This document shows positions 18,321 to 27,883 of a stretch of DNA of 64,000 bases, piece by piece; position 1 is the first letter of the stretch, and each line of letters opens with the position of its first letter. This stretch comes from Gracilibacillus suaedae (GTDB lineage: Bacteria > Bacillota > Bacilli > Bacillales > Amphibacillaceae). Position numbers and translations under genes: made by a program. The stretch is taken from assembly GCF_017599345.1 (NCBI RefSeq), contig NZ_JAGFVL010000042.1, positions 1 through 64,000 on the forward strand, written 5' to 3'. The notes beneath the pieces were generated by a model that saw only the letters and a list, made by a program, of their open reading frames with translations, did not search any database and was not told the DNA's origin.

Positions 18321-19238
18321 TCAATTGCAATTGTTTTCATCATCCTCCAAATCTGCATGCCTACCTTCTATTTGGATGGTTGTATGATGAATCGCAAAGT
18401 CATCATGTAATACATTGGCAGCCTTTTTTAATAGCAGGTCTCGATCGATATGTTCCTCTACAACCATATGACAGCTTAACGCTGGAAAATCTGAAGTAAT
18501 CGTCCAGACGTGTAAATCATGTATATTAATGACACCGTCTATTTGGACCAACTTATTTTCAATTTCTTCATAAGATAAGTAACTAGGGGTACCTTCCATT
18601 AAAATATGAAAGGAATCACGAGTGACCCGATAGCCACTAATCAAAATAAGTACCGCAACAATAATACTTGCAATCGGATCAGCCATATTCCAATTAAAAA
18701 CCATAATTAAGAGTCCGGCAATAATTGCCCCAACAGAGCCTAGTAAATCGCCGAATACATGTAACAAGGCACTGCGCATATTTAAGTTACCCTTCGTATC
18801 ACCACCACTCATTAATATGAAGGCAACACTAATATTAACGATAAGACCGATTATCGCAATCCAAAGCATCATCGGACTTACATTAGGAGGTTCAAGGAAG
18901 CGATGATAAGCTTCATAAAAAATGTAAATAGAAATGGCTAGAAGTGTGACACCATTAATAAATGCTGCTAAAATCTCAAATCGTTTATAACCGTATGTTT
19001 TCTGGGCATTAGCAGCTTTTTCGCCTAATTTAAATGCAAATAAACTCAATCCTAAAGCAAAAGCATCACTCAACATGTGACCAGCGTCAGACAATAATGC
19101 CAGGCTATTTGTTAAAAAGCCACCGATAACTTCTACTACCATAAACGCCGTAATACATATAAAACTGATCAGCAATGCCTTTTTGTTGTTGGTATAATGA
19201 TGATCATGACTATGACCATGTTCATGATGATGTCCCAT
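18321..19238 (-). CDS. czcD: Cation diffusion facilitator CzcD (Zn/Co/Cd efflux)
   Basis: 305-aa CDF antiporter exporting divalent metals. The His-rich N-terminus (MGHHHEHGHSHDHH) is a probable metal-loading segment, and six membrane helices follow. The transport-site residues are in SLALLSDAGHMLSDAFALGL (TM2) and HVFGDLLGS (TM5). C-terminal cytoplasmic ferredoxin-like domain with IHDLHVWTI and a second His pair (FAIHHTTIQIE). First gene of the czcD-czrA operon, behind a CzrA-type operator. Confidence 0.92.
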   Translation of the reverse strand: MGHHHEHGHSHDHHYTNNKKALLISFICITAFMVVEVIGGFLTNSLALLSDAGHMLSDAFALGLSLFAFKLGEKAANAQKTYGYKRFEILAAFINGVTLLAISIYIFYEAYHRFLEPPNVSPMMLWIAIIGLIVNISVAFILMSGGDTKGNLNMRSALLHVFGDLLGSVGAIIAGLLIMVFNWNMADPIASIIVAVLILISGYRVTRDSFHILMEGTPSYLSYEEIENKLVQIDGVINIHDLHVWTITSDFPALSCHMVVEEHIDRDLLLKKAANVLHDDFAIHHTTIQIEGRHADLEDDENNCN

Positions 19239-19260
19239 ACGATATCCTCCTCAATATAAT

Positions 19261-19280
19261 ATATGAACATATATTCATAT
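19261..19280 (-). promoter_or_regulatory. CzrA/ArsR-family operator upstream of czcD
   Basis: Palindrome ATATGAACATATATTCATAT fits the TGAA-N6-TTCA (12-2-12) operator of CzrA/SmtB-type repressors. It lies 23-42 bases upstream of the czcD start, where it would overlap the promoter. Confidence 0.8.
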
Positions 19281-19343
19281 TATAAATTGTATCAAGAAAA
19301 TGTGCAAGAAAACCTCGAGTGTCCAGATAATGAGCTAAAGTGT

Positions 19344-19376
19344 CCAAAAAATAGTGACCGGAATGATCCGATCACT
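19344..19376 (-). terminator. Terminator after chrA (minus strand)
   Basis: Stem AGTGACCGGA / TCCGATCACT, with a run of six A at 19346-19351 giving U on the minus-strand transcript. The stem overlaps the chrA stop codon. Confidence 0.75.
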
Positions 19377-20571
19377 AAAAAGGTAGATAAGGTAATAGGG
19401 TACCACCAATTAAGCCAATTATAACAACCAACCAGGATGGCAATTTCCAAAATGCTAATAAACTAAAAAGAATAGCAGCTAAGATAAAGTCTTTCGTTTC
19501 TAAAATAGTACTTGTCCAGATAGGCTGATAAAAAGCCGCGATTAACAGACCGACAACGGCCGCATTAACACTAACCAGGGCTCCACGTACCGAAGAGATA
19601 TGGCGTAATGCATGCCAGAAAGGTAGGGTACCAATAATGAGTAAAAAGGCTGGCAGAAAGATAGCTGCTGTTGCAAGTAGTCCACCTGGAATCCCACCGA
19701 TGACTGTACCAAGGTATGCGGCAAAGGTAAAGAGTGGACCAGGTACCGCTTGTGCAGCCCCATAACCTGCTAAAAATTCTTGTTCTGTTATCCAGCCAGT
19801 TGGTACAAATTCTTGCTCTAGTAACGGTAAAACCACATGTCCGCCACCAAATACAAGAGCACCTGAGCGGTAAAAACTGTCAAACATCGCCAGCCATTGC
19901 CAATCAATTATTTGGCTAGCTATCGGAAGTGCTGCTAATAAGATAAAAAATAACGAAATACTAATAATAGCTGTTTTCTTAGATAAGCTTAAACGTACGC
20001 GTGCAGGTTGTTCTTGCTTCTCTTGTTTTTGAAAGAATAAAATACCAATTACTGCAGCGATCAAAATGATGATTACCTGTGTCATCGTTGTTTGCAATAA
20101 GAGCATGACGGCTACAGCGCTTAACGCTATCGCTTTTCGTGGCAAGTCCGGTGTTAATTTAGCACCCATTCCCATAATTGCATGGGCAACAACAGCGACA
20201 GCAACAATTTTTAAACCATGAATAAAGCTTGCATCATAAAAAGAAAACTGATGTAACGCCAAAGCAAATAAAATAAGCACAATGACAGATGGTAAGGTGA
20301 AGCCAAGAAAGGCGAGAATACCGCCTAATACACCACCACGAATGATTCCGATTCCAATCCCTACCTGACTGCTGGCAGGACCAGGAAGGAATTGGCACAA
20401 TGCAACTAAATCTGCATAGGCTTTTTCATCGAGCCATTTCTTCCGGCGTACGTATTCTTCGTGGAAATAGCCGAGGTGTGCAATAGGCCCGCCGAATGAG
20501 GTGAAACCTAATCGAGTTGCAATCCACAAAATGATGAGATAATCGCGAACTGTATATTTCTTTGTAGTCAT
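19375..20571 (-). CDS. chrA: Chromate transporter ChrA (two-domain CHR protein)
   Basis: 398-aa polytopic membrane protein of the CHR superfamily with two homologous halves. N-half signature FTSFGGPIAHLGYFHEEYV and QFLPGPASSQVGIGIG; C-half GGGHVVLPLLEQEFV and AAQAVPGPLFTFAAYLG. It exports chromate, probably by exchange, giving chromate resistance. ATG 20571 has GGAGG about 5-10 bases upstream; the frame extends to 20682 but without a ribosome site. Neighbouring czcD-czrA suggests a small metal-stress cluster, though chrA has its own terminator. Confidence 0.9.
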   Translation of the reverse strand: MTTKKYTVRDYLIILWIATRLGFTSFGGPIAHLGYFHEEYVRRKKWLDEKAYADLVALCQFLPGPASSQVGIGIGIIRGGVLGGILAFLGFTLPSVIVLILFALALHQFSFYDASFIHGLKIVAVAVVAHAIMGMGAKLTPDLPRKAIALSAVAVMLLLQTTMTQVIIILIAAVIGILFFQKQEKQEQPARVRLSLSKKTAIISISLFFILLAALPIASQIIDWQWLAMFDSFYRSGALVFGGGHVVLPLLEQEFVPTGWITEQEFLAGYGAAQAVPGPLFTFAAYLGTVIGGIPGGLLATAAIFLPAFLLIIGTLPFWHALRHISSVRGALVSVNAAVVGLLIAAFYQPIWTSTILETKDFILAAILFSLLAFWKLPSWLVVIIGLIGGTLLPYLPF

Positions 20572-20688
20572 ATAAGCCTCCTTGAAACCAAATTTCTCTG
20601 TAAAGTATAGCAGTACAGATATATATCGACAAGAATTGATTGGTAAAGTTTTTGTTAAAGATTGGAGCGTTAAGGAAGGCAAGGATGG

Positions 20689-21693
20689 TTAAAATTGAAT
20701 AATAATGATCATCACAGCTAAGATAATAATAACACTGCTGACAAATATAAGTGCATAGGTTTTCGATGTATGGGCAACTTGAATTTCGCTCCAGTTAACC
20801 GGTTCTATACCACTTGTCCAAAAAACAACGATAGCTGAGAAAAGAATCGCACTTATATTGACCATTAAAAGAATCAATGGAGTTAGCGACTGTTGAAATT
20901 CTAGGGCTCCCAGCATCATTCCCAATACGACAGCAGGTGGTAATAATGCGACAGATACCATCACCCCAACAAGTGCTTCAGATACTCTTTTTGCAAATGA
21001 CATCGCACCTGCAGTACCCGCGGCAAGCGCTACGACAATATCCATTAATTCAATGTTTGTCCTCGCCAAAAATTCATCACTATTAACTGGCAAAGGAAAT
21101 ATTAATCCGAAAATAATTGCTATTCCAACTGGAATCGCTAAACCGTATAAACAAGTTAGAATCGATTTTTTCATTAAATTATAATCACCTAAAGTTGCTG
21201 CAAAAGCAAGTGCGGTAAAAGGACCAATTAATGGTGCGATTACCATTGCTCCAATAACAATAGCAGGACTATCCTTAACAATCCCGGCTGTAGCAACCAC
21301 AGAAGATAATAGCAGCATCCACAGATAATTGACACTGGAAGTACTGGATGATTGCACGACATTGTATAATTCATGACGACTGGCACGGGTAATTTCTTGT
21401 TGTTTTTCTTCAGAATCTTCTGTTTCGTCTTCTTCCTCGTCAATCTCAATTCTTGGTACATAAGTCGAAATATTATAGAGTAGTGCCCGTATATTTTCTT
21501 GACCACGGTCATTTACTTCCAGGAAATCTAAAATCTCTTCTGCATATTTTTTCTCGATTAATATTTTTACTAACTGTTCTTCTTCTGATATTTTCGTATA
21601 CCATTTTTCGATGACATGGTATTCTTCGACTTCTTCTAGAAATCGTTCAAATCGATGGGCAGGGATATAGACTTCGATCAGTTGCAATTCCAT
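20689..21693 (-). CDS. DUF389 / TIGR00341 family membrane protein
   Basis: 334 residues. A soluble N-terminal part (about 1-115, with a very acidic linker EIDEEEDETEDSEEKQQEIT) precedes about six to seven membrane helices in a DUF389 domain, including GIVKDSPAIVIGAMVIAPLI and GPFTALAFA, and VVALAAGTAGAMSF. Function of the family is unknown. ATG 21693 has GGAAAGGA upstream; the longer frame to 21774 lacks one. It lies upstream of chrA on the same strand with a 117-bp gap. Confidence 0.8.
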   Translation of the reverse strand: MELQLIEVYIPAHRFERFLEEVEEYHVIEKWYTKISEEEQLVKILIEKKYAEEILDFLEVNDRGQENIRALLYNISTYVPRIEIDEEEDETEDSEEKQQEITRASRHELYNVVQSSSTSSVNYLWMLLLSSVVATAGIVKDSPAIVIGAMVIAPLIGPFTALAFAATLGDYNLMKKSILTCLYGLAIPVGIAIIFGLIFPLPVNSDEFLARTNIELMDIVVALAAGTAGAMSFAKRVSEALVGVMVSVALLPPAVVLGMMLGALEFQQSLTPLILLMVNISAILFSAIVVFWTSGIEPVNWSEIQVAHTSKTYALIFVSSVIIILAVMIIIIQF

Positions 21694-21894
21694 GATGCTC
21701 GTCCTTTCCATTATGAGTGTGTAAACCAACCTTATGATCATATTTGGTGCGTTATATTGTAAAAAAATGCCCATTTTTCGATGCTGGTAGTTAAAATGGA
21801 CAGGAAATTAGCTTTATGTTTGACGAACAACGGAATAAAAGTCCGCTTCTATATAAACTAAGGTATATTCTATCTTCTACTTGATGTAAAATAA

Positions 21895-23298
21895 TTAATC
21901 ATTTAGTTGTTCTCCCTTTGGCAAGCGTAAGGTGATCGTTGTTCCTTTATTTAATTCACTATCAACATGAATGTCTCCTTCATGCATTTCTACTAGATTT
22001 TTTACAATGGCTAATCCTAAGCCGGTACCGCCATTTGCTCGGGAACGGGATTTATCTACACGGTAAAAGCGCTCAAACAGGTAAGGTATGTCCTCTTTTT
22101 TAATTCCAATTCCTGTATCTTTCACCTGCATAATGACGTCATTACGTTCCTCTGTTACCGTTAATGTAATACTGCCTTTTTCTGTGTAGCGAACGGCATT
22201 TTCGACTAAATTGGTTAACACTTGATCAAGTCTGTTTTTATCTGCGAATAAAAAGACGGTACTGTCGGGTATGTCAAGATGTAAGGAAAGTCCCTTCTCA
22301 GAAGCCCTGAACTGTGAGCGTCTTATCATTTCTTCTGCTAATTTATTAATATTGATATCTTCTTTATTTAAATCAATTTTTCCTTCTTCAATTTTGGATA
22401 AGTCTGTGAGATCGTCCATTAAATTACTAATATGATCTGTTTCATTTTCGATAATTTCAAGGAATTCATCCCGTTCTTCTTTACTTTGATACATCTCGTG
22501 GCGAACGGCGTTGGCATATCCTTTTACATAAGTTAATGGTGTCTTCAATTCATGTGTAATATTCGAGAAAAATTCATTGCGGTTTGTCTGATAGCGTTCC
22601 AATGTTTCGGATAAATGGTTGATGGCATGGGCCAAAGAACCAATTTCGTCCGTCGCTTTATAATCTACACGTAAAGAGAAATTCTTTTTTTCTGCAATTT
22701 GTTTTGCGACTTTCTCCATTGCGATTAAAGGTGCACCTAATTTTTTCGATATAAAGAAGGTGAACCCTATTGCTAAGGCAACTGCTCCGAGACTTGCCAA
22801 TATCACAAAAAAGATAATATTATGAATTGAATTACTAATAAGTCCGAATGAAGAGAATAAAACGACACTCCCTTGGATAGTATCCTGATTCGCGATCGGC
22901 TGGGCTACTTTTAAATAAGTTGTACTGTTAAACGTGTAATCTTCTACGATAGTTTCCCCGGCTTCTAGCTGTTTAATTTGCGGATTTGCGAGTACTTCAT
23001 CGGTAATATCATTGTGCCAGTTAGTTTGCAAAACTGTTTCCCCATTTTGGTCGAGAATCACCGCACTTGTATCGGTCATATCAGCGAGGTGTTCCAATAG
23101 CTGAAGATTTTCTGGATCATCGATACTGTTTACTTGTGTGGCATATTTTTCTGACAGCTGTACAAGCTGTTGCTCGGTCTCATTCATCGAGTAGTTTAAA
23201 ATAAGTTGTAAAATAATATACCCAAGTGGAATTAAAATAATAAGTTGTAAAAATAAGATGGTCGCTCCAAGCTTGAAAACAACACTATTAAGTTTCAT
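21895..23298 (-). CDS. Membrane sensor histidine kinase
   Basis: 467-aa class I kinase. Two membrane helices (about 10-36 and 158-184) flank an extracellular sensing domain of roughly 120 residues. HAMP segment and then H-box FFSNITHELKTPL with phospho-acceptor His249; N-box NLVENAVRY, G-boxes VKDTGIGI and GGTGLGLAIV. ATG 23298 is chosen: GGGAGGAT precedes it, and it overlaps the response regulator stop by 11 bases. Layout resembles YclK- or PhoR-like kinases of bacilli. The signal cannot be told from sequence. Confidence 0.88.
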   Translation of the reverse strand: MKLNSVVFKLGATILFLQLIILIPLGYIILQLILNYSMNETEQQLVQLSEKYATQVNSIDDPENLQLLEHLADMTDTSAVILDQNGETVLQTNWHNDITDEVLANPQIKQLEAGETIVEDYTFNSTTYLKVAQPIANQDTIQGSVVLFSSFGLISNSIHNIIFFVILASLGAVALAIGFTFFISKKLGAPLIAMEKVAKQIAEKKNFSLRVDYKATDEIGSLAHAINHLSETLERYQTNRNEFFSNITHELKTPLTYVKGYANAVRHEMYQSKEERDEFLEIIENETDHISNLMDDLTDLSKIEEGKIDLNKEDININKLAEEMIRRSQFRASEKGLSLHLDIPDSTVFLFADKNRLDQVLTNLVENAVRYTEKGSITLTVTEERNDVIMQVKDTGIGIKKEDIPYLFERFYRVDKSRSRANGGTGLGLAIVKNLVEMHEGDIHVDSELNKGTTITLRLPKGEQLND

Positions 23299-23983
23299 CG
23301 TGATCCTCCCGATTAAATTTGTAACCAACACCCCAAACCGTTTCTATCGGCTGATCGGTAATGCCGGCTTTCTTCAATTTATCTCTGACATAACGTACAT
23401 GTGAATCGACTGTCCGAATATCGACAACCTCATCTAAGCCCCAAATTAAATCCAATAGTTGTTCCCGGGTGTATACCCGGTTGGGGTGGGATGCCATTAA
23501 ATAAAGTAAATCAAATTCTTTAGGACTGTATTTGACATCTTTACCATTAACTGCAACAGTGTGGGAAACAGGATCGATCTTTAAATCTTTGAACTGGATG
23601 ATTGTTGTCTGCACTTCTTCTTTTTGAAAATGCCGGAGTTGCACATGAATCCTCGCTAACAACTCTTCCGGTTCGAAAGGCTTAACTACATAATCATCTG
23701 CTCCAATTGTTAGACCTTCTACTTTTTGAGAGGTTTCATTTAACGCGGTAAGTAAGATGATCGGCACACCTGGTTTAAGTTTTTTCATTTGTTTACATGC
23801 TTCTATACCGTCTAATTCAGGCATCATAATATCTAACAAGACAAGGTCAACCTCATGATGTTTTAACGCATTGATCGCTTCGTTGCCATTTTCTGCTTCT
23901 ATCAGTTGAAAATCTTTTCTTAAATATAAGGTTAACATGGTTCTCATTTGTTGTTCGTCATCGGCAAGTAATATTGTCTTCAT
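23288..23983 (-). CDS. OmpR-family response regulator
   Basis: Receiver domain with acidic pair DDE at 8-10, phospho-acceptor Asp51 (LLDIMMPELDG) and switch Lys in VVKPFEPEE, followed by a winged-helix DNA-binding domain (VKYSPKEFDLLYLMASHPNR, then RTVDSHVRYVRDKL). 231 aa from ATG 23983, which has GAGAGGGA upstream; a longer start at 23998 is less likely. Partner of the overlapping kinase gene. The qox operon lies divergently 325 bp away, so regulation of qox is possible but not shown. Confidence 0.88.
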   Translation of the reverse strand: MKTILLADDEQQMRTMLTLYLRKDFQLIEAENGNEAINALKHHEVDLVLLDIMMPELDGIEACKQMKKLKPGVPIILLTALNETSQKVEGLTIGADDYVVKPFEPEELLARIHVQLRHFQKEEVQTTIIQFKDLKIDPVSHTVAVNGKDVKYSPKEFDLLYLMASHPNRVYTREQLLDLIWGLDEVVDIRTVDSHVRYVRDKLKKAGITDQPIETVWGVGYKFNREDHDET

Positions 23984-24062
23984 AGTTATCCCTCTCAAAC
24001 TTCAATTTTGTCTCTACTCAAATAGTATAGAAAAATCCGCTATTAGTAAAATGGATGATGTT

Positions 24063-24140
24063 ATCACGGTGCTAATCGTCTGTAGGATCCCAAATTCAAA
24101 CTTCAAGTAAAGTGAAGATAACAGATGCTATCACCCTGCA
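24063..24140 (-). repeat. Dispersed repeat family B, copy 2 (inverted)
   Basis: On the minus strand it reads GTTATCTTCACTTTACTTGA, a middle part, CCTACAGACGATTAGCACC and GTGATAAC. Ends are complementary (GTTATC / GATAAC). The last 30 bases nearly match 12590-12614 and 42440-42475. It occupies part of the 325-bp gap between the two-component system and qoxA; no gene is seen there. Confidence 0.7.
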
Positions 24141-24308
24141 GCGGATGTTCATAGTCTCACTTTATTTTGAACAAATTATGACATTTATAGCTTCATCATA
24201 CTTTCATCACATTTAGCTGTCAAAATGTAAAACAGATGTAATTTTACTTATCAAACAAAAGGGTATGTAAAGTAATAGAAATGTTCTTTAGACGAAAGGA
24301 GAAACACC

Positions 24309-25325
24309 ATGAATGCAATGAAGAAGCTCATATATGCTCTCACTTTATTGTTAATTCCTGTTTTGCTTGCAGGCTGTGAATCAAAACTGCTCGTATTTGA
24401 TCCTAAAGGGCCGATTGCAAGAAGCTTAACAGATTTAATTGTGTATTCGATTATCTTTATGTTAGTCATTGTAGTCGTTGTTTTTGTGTTATTTGGCTAC
24501 ATTGTTTGGAAATACCGAGCGCGCAAAGACGATGGTGACTTCGAACCAGAAGAAGAAAAAGGAAACCATCTTCTTGAAATAACTTGGTTTACGATCCCGG
24601 TACTTATCGTTATAGCCTTAATGATCCCCACAACGAAGACCATCTATGAAGTGGAGGATGTTCCGCAAGGCTATGAAGAGGAAGAGCCGCTTGTTATTCA
24701 TGTTACATCAGCGGATTGGAAATGGATATTCAGTTATCCAGATCAAGATATCGAGACAGTAAACTACATTAATATTCCAGAAGATCATCCTGTTCAATTT
24801 AAAATGACTTCAGCTGGAACGATGCAATCATTCTGGGTACCGGAACTTGCAGGGCAAAAGTATACGATGGCTAATATGCAAACAAACCTTTACATGGTAG
24901 CAGATCAGCCTGGTTCTTATTACGGAAGAAATACTAGCTTCAATGGTAGAGGCTATGCCCATATGGAATTTGAAGTTCAAGCACAAACTCGGGAAGACTT
25001 TAACAAATGGGTAAATGATGTGAAAAATACAGCAAATGAGCTATCAGAAGATACTTATAGTCAAATATTAGAGCCAGGTGTATTAGGTCGTATGACTTTT
25101 AATGGTACGCATTTAGACTGGATTGATCATGCACATGGTGGTTCTGAACAGTATATTGACCCGGAAAAATATCAGCTTAAGCACGGTGAACATGATGACA
25201 TTCATCAAGATATAGACGAGGATAGAGAAGCCGATAGTACGGAGCAAGATACAGAGAGTCATGAACATGATCATGAAGAAATGGAACACAGTGATTCTGA
25301 AACAACAGATCACTCACATCATTAA
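24309..25325 (+). CDS. qoxA: Cytochrome aa3 menaquinol oxidase subunit II QoxA
   Basis: Subunit II of a heme-copper quinol oxidase. Lipoprotein signal with lipobox LLAGC (Cys23), two membrane helices (about 40-66 and 94-113), and an extracellular cupredoxin domain (about 130-235). The CuA ligand motif CxxxC of cytochrome c oxidases is absent, which identifies the quinol-oxidase type. Unusual: after about residue 275 the tail is His/Asp/Glu-rich (HGEHDDIHQDIDEDREADS, and SHEHDHEEMEHSDSETTDHS). First gene of qoxABCD; SD AAAGGAG. Confidence 0.92.
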   Translation: MNAMKKLIYALTLLLIPVLLAGCESKLLVFDPKGPIARSLTDLIVYSIIFMLVIVVVVFVLFGYIVWKYRARKDDGDFEPEEEKGNHLLEITWFTIPVLIVIALMIPTTKTIYEVEDVPQGYEEEEPLVIHVTSADWKWIFSYPDQDIETVNYINIPEDHPVQFKMTSAGTMQSFWVPELAGQKYTMANMQTNLYMVADQPGSYYGRNTSFNGRGYAHMEFEVQAQTREDFNKWVNDVKNTANELSEDTYSQILEPGVLGRMTFNGTHLDWIDHAHGGSEQYIDPEKYQLKHGEHDDIHQDIDEDREADSTEQDTESHEHDHEEMEHSDSETTDHSHH

Positions 25326-25343
25326 TAAGAGGTGGTGAACGAC

Positions 25344-27290
25344 ATGTCATTAGATGAATTTTTTGTTACTGGTGATCCTTTAATTTTGGCATCACAAATC
25401 GCAATTGGTCTGACAATGATTGGTCTAATTGCTTTAATTACGTATTTAAAAAGATGGAAATGGTTGTGGAACGAATGGTTTACAACTGTTGATCATAAAA
25501 AAATCGGGATTATGTATATTTTAGCTGGAGTGCTCATGTTCTTCAGAGGCGGTGTGGATGGTCTTTTAATGAAGGCACAAACTTCTAGACCAGAGTTAGA
25601 TATATTGAATGCACAGCATTATGATGAAATATTTACAACACATGGTGTCATCATGATTCTGTTTATGGCGATGCCGATGTTGATTGGTATTATGAACGTC
25701 GTTATTCCGTTACAAATAGGAGCACGAGATGTGGCATTTCCGAAACTGAATGCTTTCAGTTTTTGGACTTTCTTTGCAGGTGCGATGTTGTTTAACCTTT
25801 CATTTGTTATTGGTGGTTCACCTGATGCAGGCTGGACATCTTACTTCCCATTAGCAGGTAAAGAATTTACGCCTGGCGTCGGAAATAACTATTATGCTGT
25901 TTCCCTGCAAATTGCCGGTATTGGTACATTAGCAACAGGTATTAACTTTATAGTAACGATAATGAAAATGCGTGCACCAGGTTTGTCATGGATGAAGCTA
26001 CCAATATTTACGTGGTCAACGTTTATCACGTCAATTATTATTGTGGCAGCATTCCCGATCCTAACAATTGCATTACTTTTCATGACATTAGATCGATTAT
26101 TTGGTACACACTTTTTCACTGTTGCAGCTGGCGGAGATCCGATGCTATGGTTGAACCTGTTCTGGCTATGGGGACATCCAGAGGTATATATTGTGGTATT
26201 ACCGGCATTTGGTATGTTCTCGGAAGTCATTGCAACTTTCTCAAGAAAGAATTTGTATGGATATAAATCGATGGTATTTGCAGTAGCAGGTATTGCTTTC
26301 CTAAGTATGCTCGTGTGGGTACACCACTTCTATACAATGGGGAACAGTGCAGCGGTAAACTCAATCTTCTCCCTTACAACGATGATGATTGCGATACCTA
26401 CGGGTGTGAAGATATTTAACTGGTTATTTACAATGAGGAAAGGTCGAATTGAATTTTCTACTGCTATGTTATGGTCATTAGCATTTATTCCATGTTTCAC
26501 TATTGGTGGGGTAACTGGTGTTATGCTAGCTATGGCAGCGGCAGATTATCAATATCATAATACGATGTTCTTAGTGGCACACTTCCACTATGTATTGATT
26601 CCGGGAGTAGTATTTGCGGTATTTGCGGCATTATACTACTGGTGGCCAAAAATGTTTGGCTTCAAGCTTAATGAAAAAATCGGTAAATGGCATTTCTGGT
26701 TATTTGTGATTGGCTTTAATATGACATTTATGCCAATGTTCTTTGTTGGACTAGACGGTATGTCTCGTCGTATGTACACTTATGCAGAAAGTACTGGATG
26801 GGGTGCATGGCTAGGTTTCTCAGCTGTTGGTTCACTAGTGATGGCAGCTGGATTTGCAGCATTATGTTACAACATTTATTGGAGTTTCCGATATGCTTCC
26901 AGAAATGTAGGAAGCGATCCATGGAACGCTCGTACACTAGAGTGGGCAACTGCTTCACCTGCACCACATTACAATTTTGCGGTTGTTCCACAAGTCGAAC
27001 AATTAGATGACTTCTGGTACAAGAAGAAAAAAGGTGAAACAGGTTTAAAGAAAAAAGACTTAAAACCTGTTCATATGCCAAGTAATTCATGGACGCCAAT
27101 CGTTTTAGCAGCAGCATTTGGTGTAGTTGGATTTTTCCTAGTCTTTGAATGGTTTACGTTGGCAATTGTCGCTTCGATTGGTATTGTGATTGGTTTGATT
27201 GCTAATAGTTTCGATTACGATGACGGATATCATATACCAGTTGAAGAGTTGGAGAAGGAAGAAAGAGAGTGGAGAGGTGATTTACAATGA
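25344..27290 (+). CDS. qoxB: Cytochrome aa3 menaquinol oxidase subunit I QoxB
   Basis: Catalytic subunit with about 14-15 membrane helices holding heme a and the heme a3-CuB centre. Heme a ligand His in TTHGVIMILF; CuB ligand and His-Tyr cross-link region in WGHPEVYIVVLP; the HH pair in VWVHHFYTMG; and heme a3/a ligands in HFHYVLIPG. 648 aa, as in B. subtilis QoxB. ATG 25344 follows GAGGTGGTG; the preceding in-frame GTG at 25332 lies inside that site. Overlaps qoxC by 4 bases. Confidence 0.95.
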   Translation: MSLDEFFVTGDPLILASQIAIGLTMIGLIALITYLKRWKWLWNEWFTTVDHKKIGIMYILAGVLMFFRGGVDGLLMKAQTSRPELDILNAQHYDEIFTTHGVIMILFMAMPMLIGIMNVVIPLQIGARDVAFPKLNAFSFWTFFAGAMLFNLSFVIGGSPDAGWTSYFPLAGKEFTPGVGNNYYAVSLQIAGIGTLATGINFIVTIMKMRAPGLSWMKLPIFTWSTFITSIIIVAAFPILTIALLFMTLDRLFGTHFFTVAAGGDPMLWLNLFWLWGHPEVYIVVLPAFGMFSEVIATFSRKNLYGYKSMVFAVAGIAFLSMLVWVHHFYTMGNSAAVNSIFSLTTMMIAIPTGVKIFNWLFTMRKGRIEFSTAMLWSLAFIPCFTIGGVTGVMLAMAAADYQYHNTMFLVAHFHYVLIPGVVFAVFAALYYWWPKMFGFKLNEKIGKWHFWLFVIGFNMTFMPMFFVGLDGMSRRMYTYAESTGWGAWLGFSAVGSLVMAAGFAALCYNIYWSFRYASRNVGSDPWNARTLEWATASPAPHYNFAVVPQVEQLDDFWYKKKKGETGLKKKDLKPVHMPSNSWTPIVLAAAFGVVGFFLVFEWFTLAIVASIGIVIGLIANSFDYDDGYHIPVEELEKEEREWRGDLQ

Positions 27291-27883
27291 CATCCCATAC
27301 GACACCGTTAGAATATCAATCAAAACAAACTCAAATGAATATTTTAGGTTTTTGGATCTTTCTTGGTGCTGAAATTGTTCTTTTCTCCACATTGTTTGCT
27401 TCTTACTTCGTATTAGAGCATAACACAGCCAGTGGACCAGCTGGTCAAGACATCTTTATTCTAAAAGATGTCTTGATCCAAACCTTTATTTTGTTAACAA
27501 GTAGTTTTACCAGTGGATTAGCAATTCATTCGATGCGTAATCAGGATAAAAGAGGATTACTAATTTGGATGATTGTGACTTTACTACTAGGAGCAGGCTT
27601 CCTATATATGGAGATTAATGAATTTATTCATTACGTTCATGAAGGTGCAACGATTCAAACCAGTGGATTTACTGCTGCATTATTTACACTACTAGGTACA
27701 CACGGAGCACACGTGACTTTCGGGATTATTTGGATTAGTTTATTACTTGTGCAGCTCGTTCGTCGTGGTATTACGGTACAAACATCAAGTAAGTTATTTA
27801 TTGCAAGTTTATACTGGCACTTTTTAGATGTTGTGTGGATCTTCATTTTCACATTTGTCTACTTGAAAGGAATGGTGATGTAA
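27287..27883 (+). CDS. qoxC: Cytochrome aa3 menaquinol oxidase subunit III QoxC
   Basis: 198-aa, five-helix subunit III (FLGAEIVLFSTLFASYFVLE, GAHVTFGIIWISLLLVQLVR, YWHFLDVVWIFIFTFVYL). It stabilises the oxidase core. ATG overlaps the qoxB stop (ATGA) and the stop abuts the qoxD start, so the four genes are one translational unit. Confidence 0.94.
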   Translation: MTSHTTPLEYQSKQTQMNILGFWIFLGAEIVLFSTLFASYFVLEHNTASGPAGQDIFILKDVLIQTFILLTSSFTSGLAIHSMRNQDKRGLLIWMIVTLLLGAGFLYMEINEFIHYVHEGATIQTSGFTAALFTLLGTHGAHVTFGIIWISLLLVQLVRRGITVQTSSKLFIASLYWHFLDVVWIFIFTFVYLKGMVM

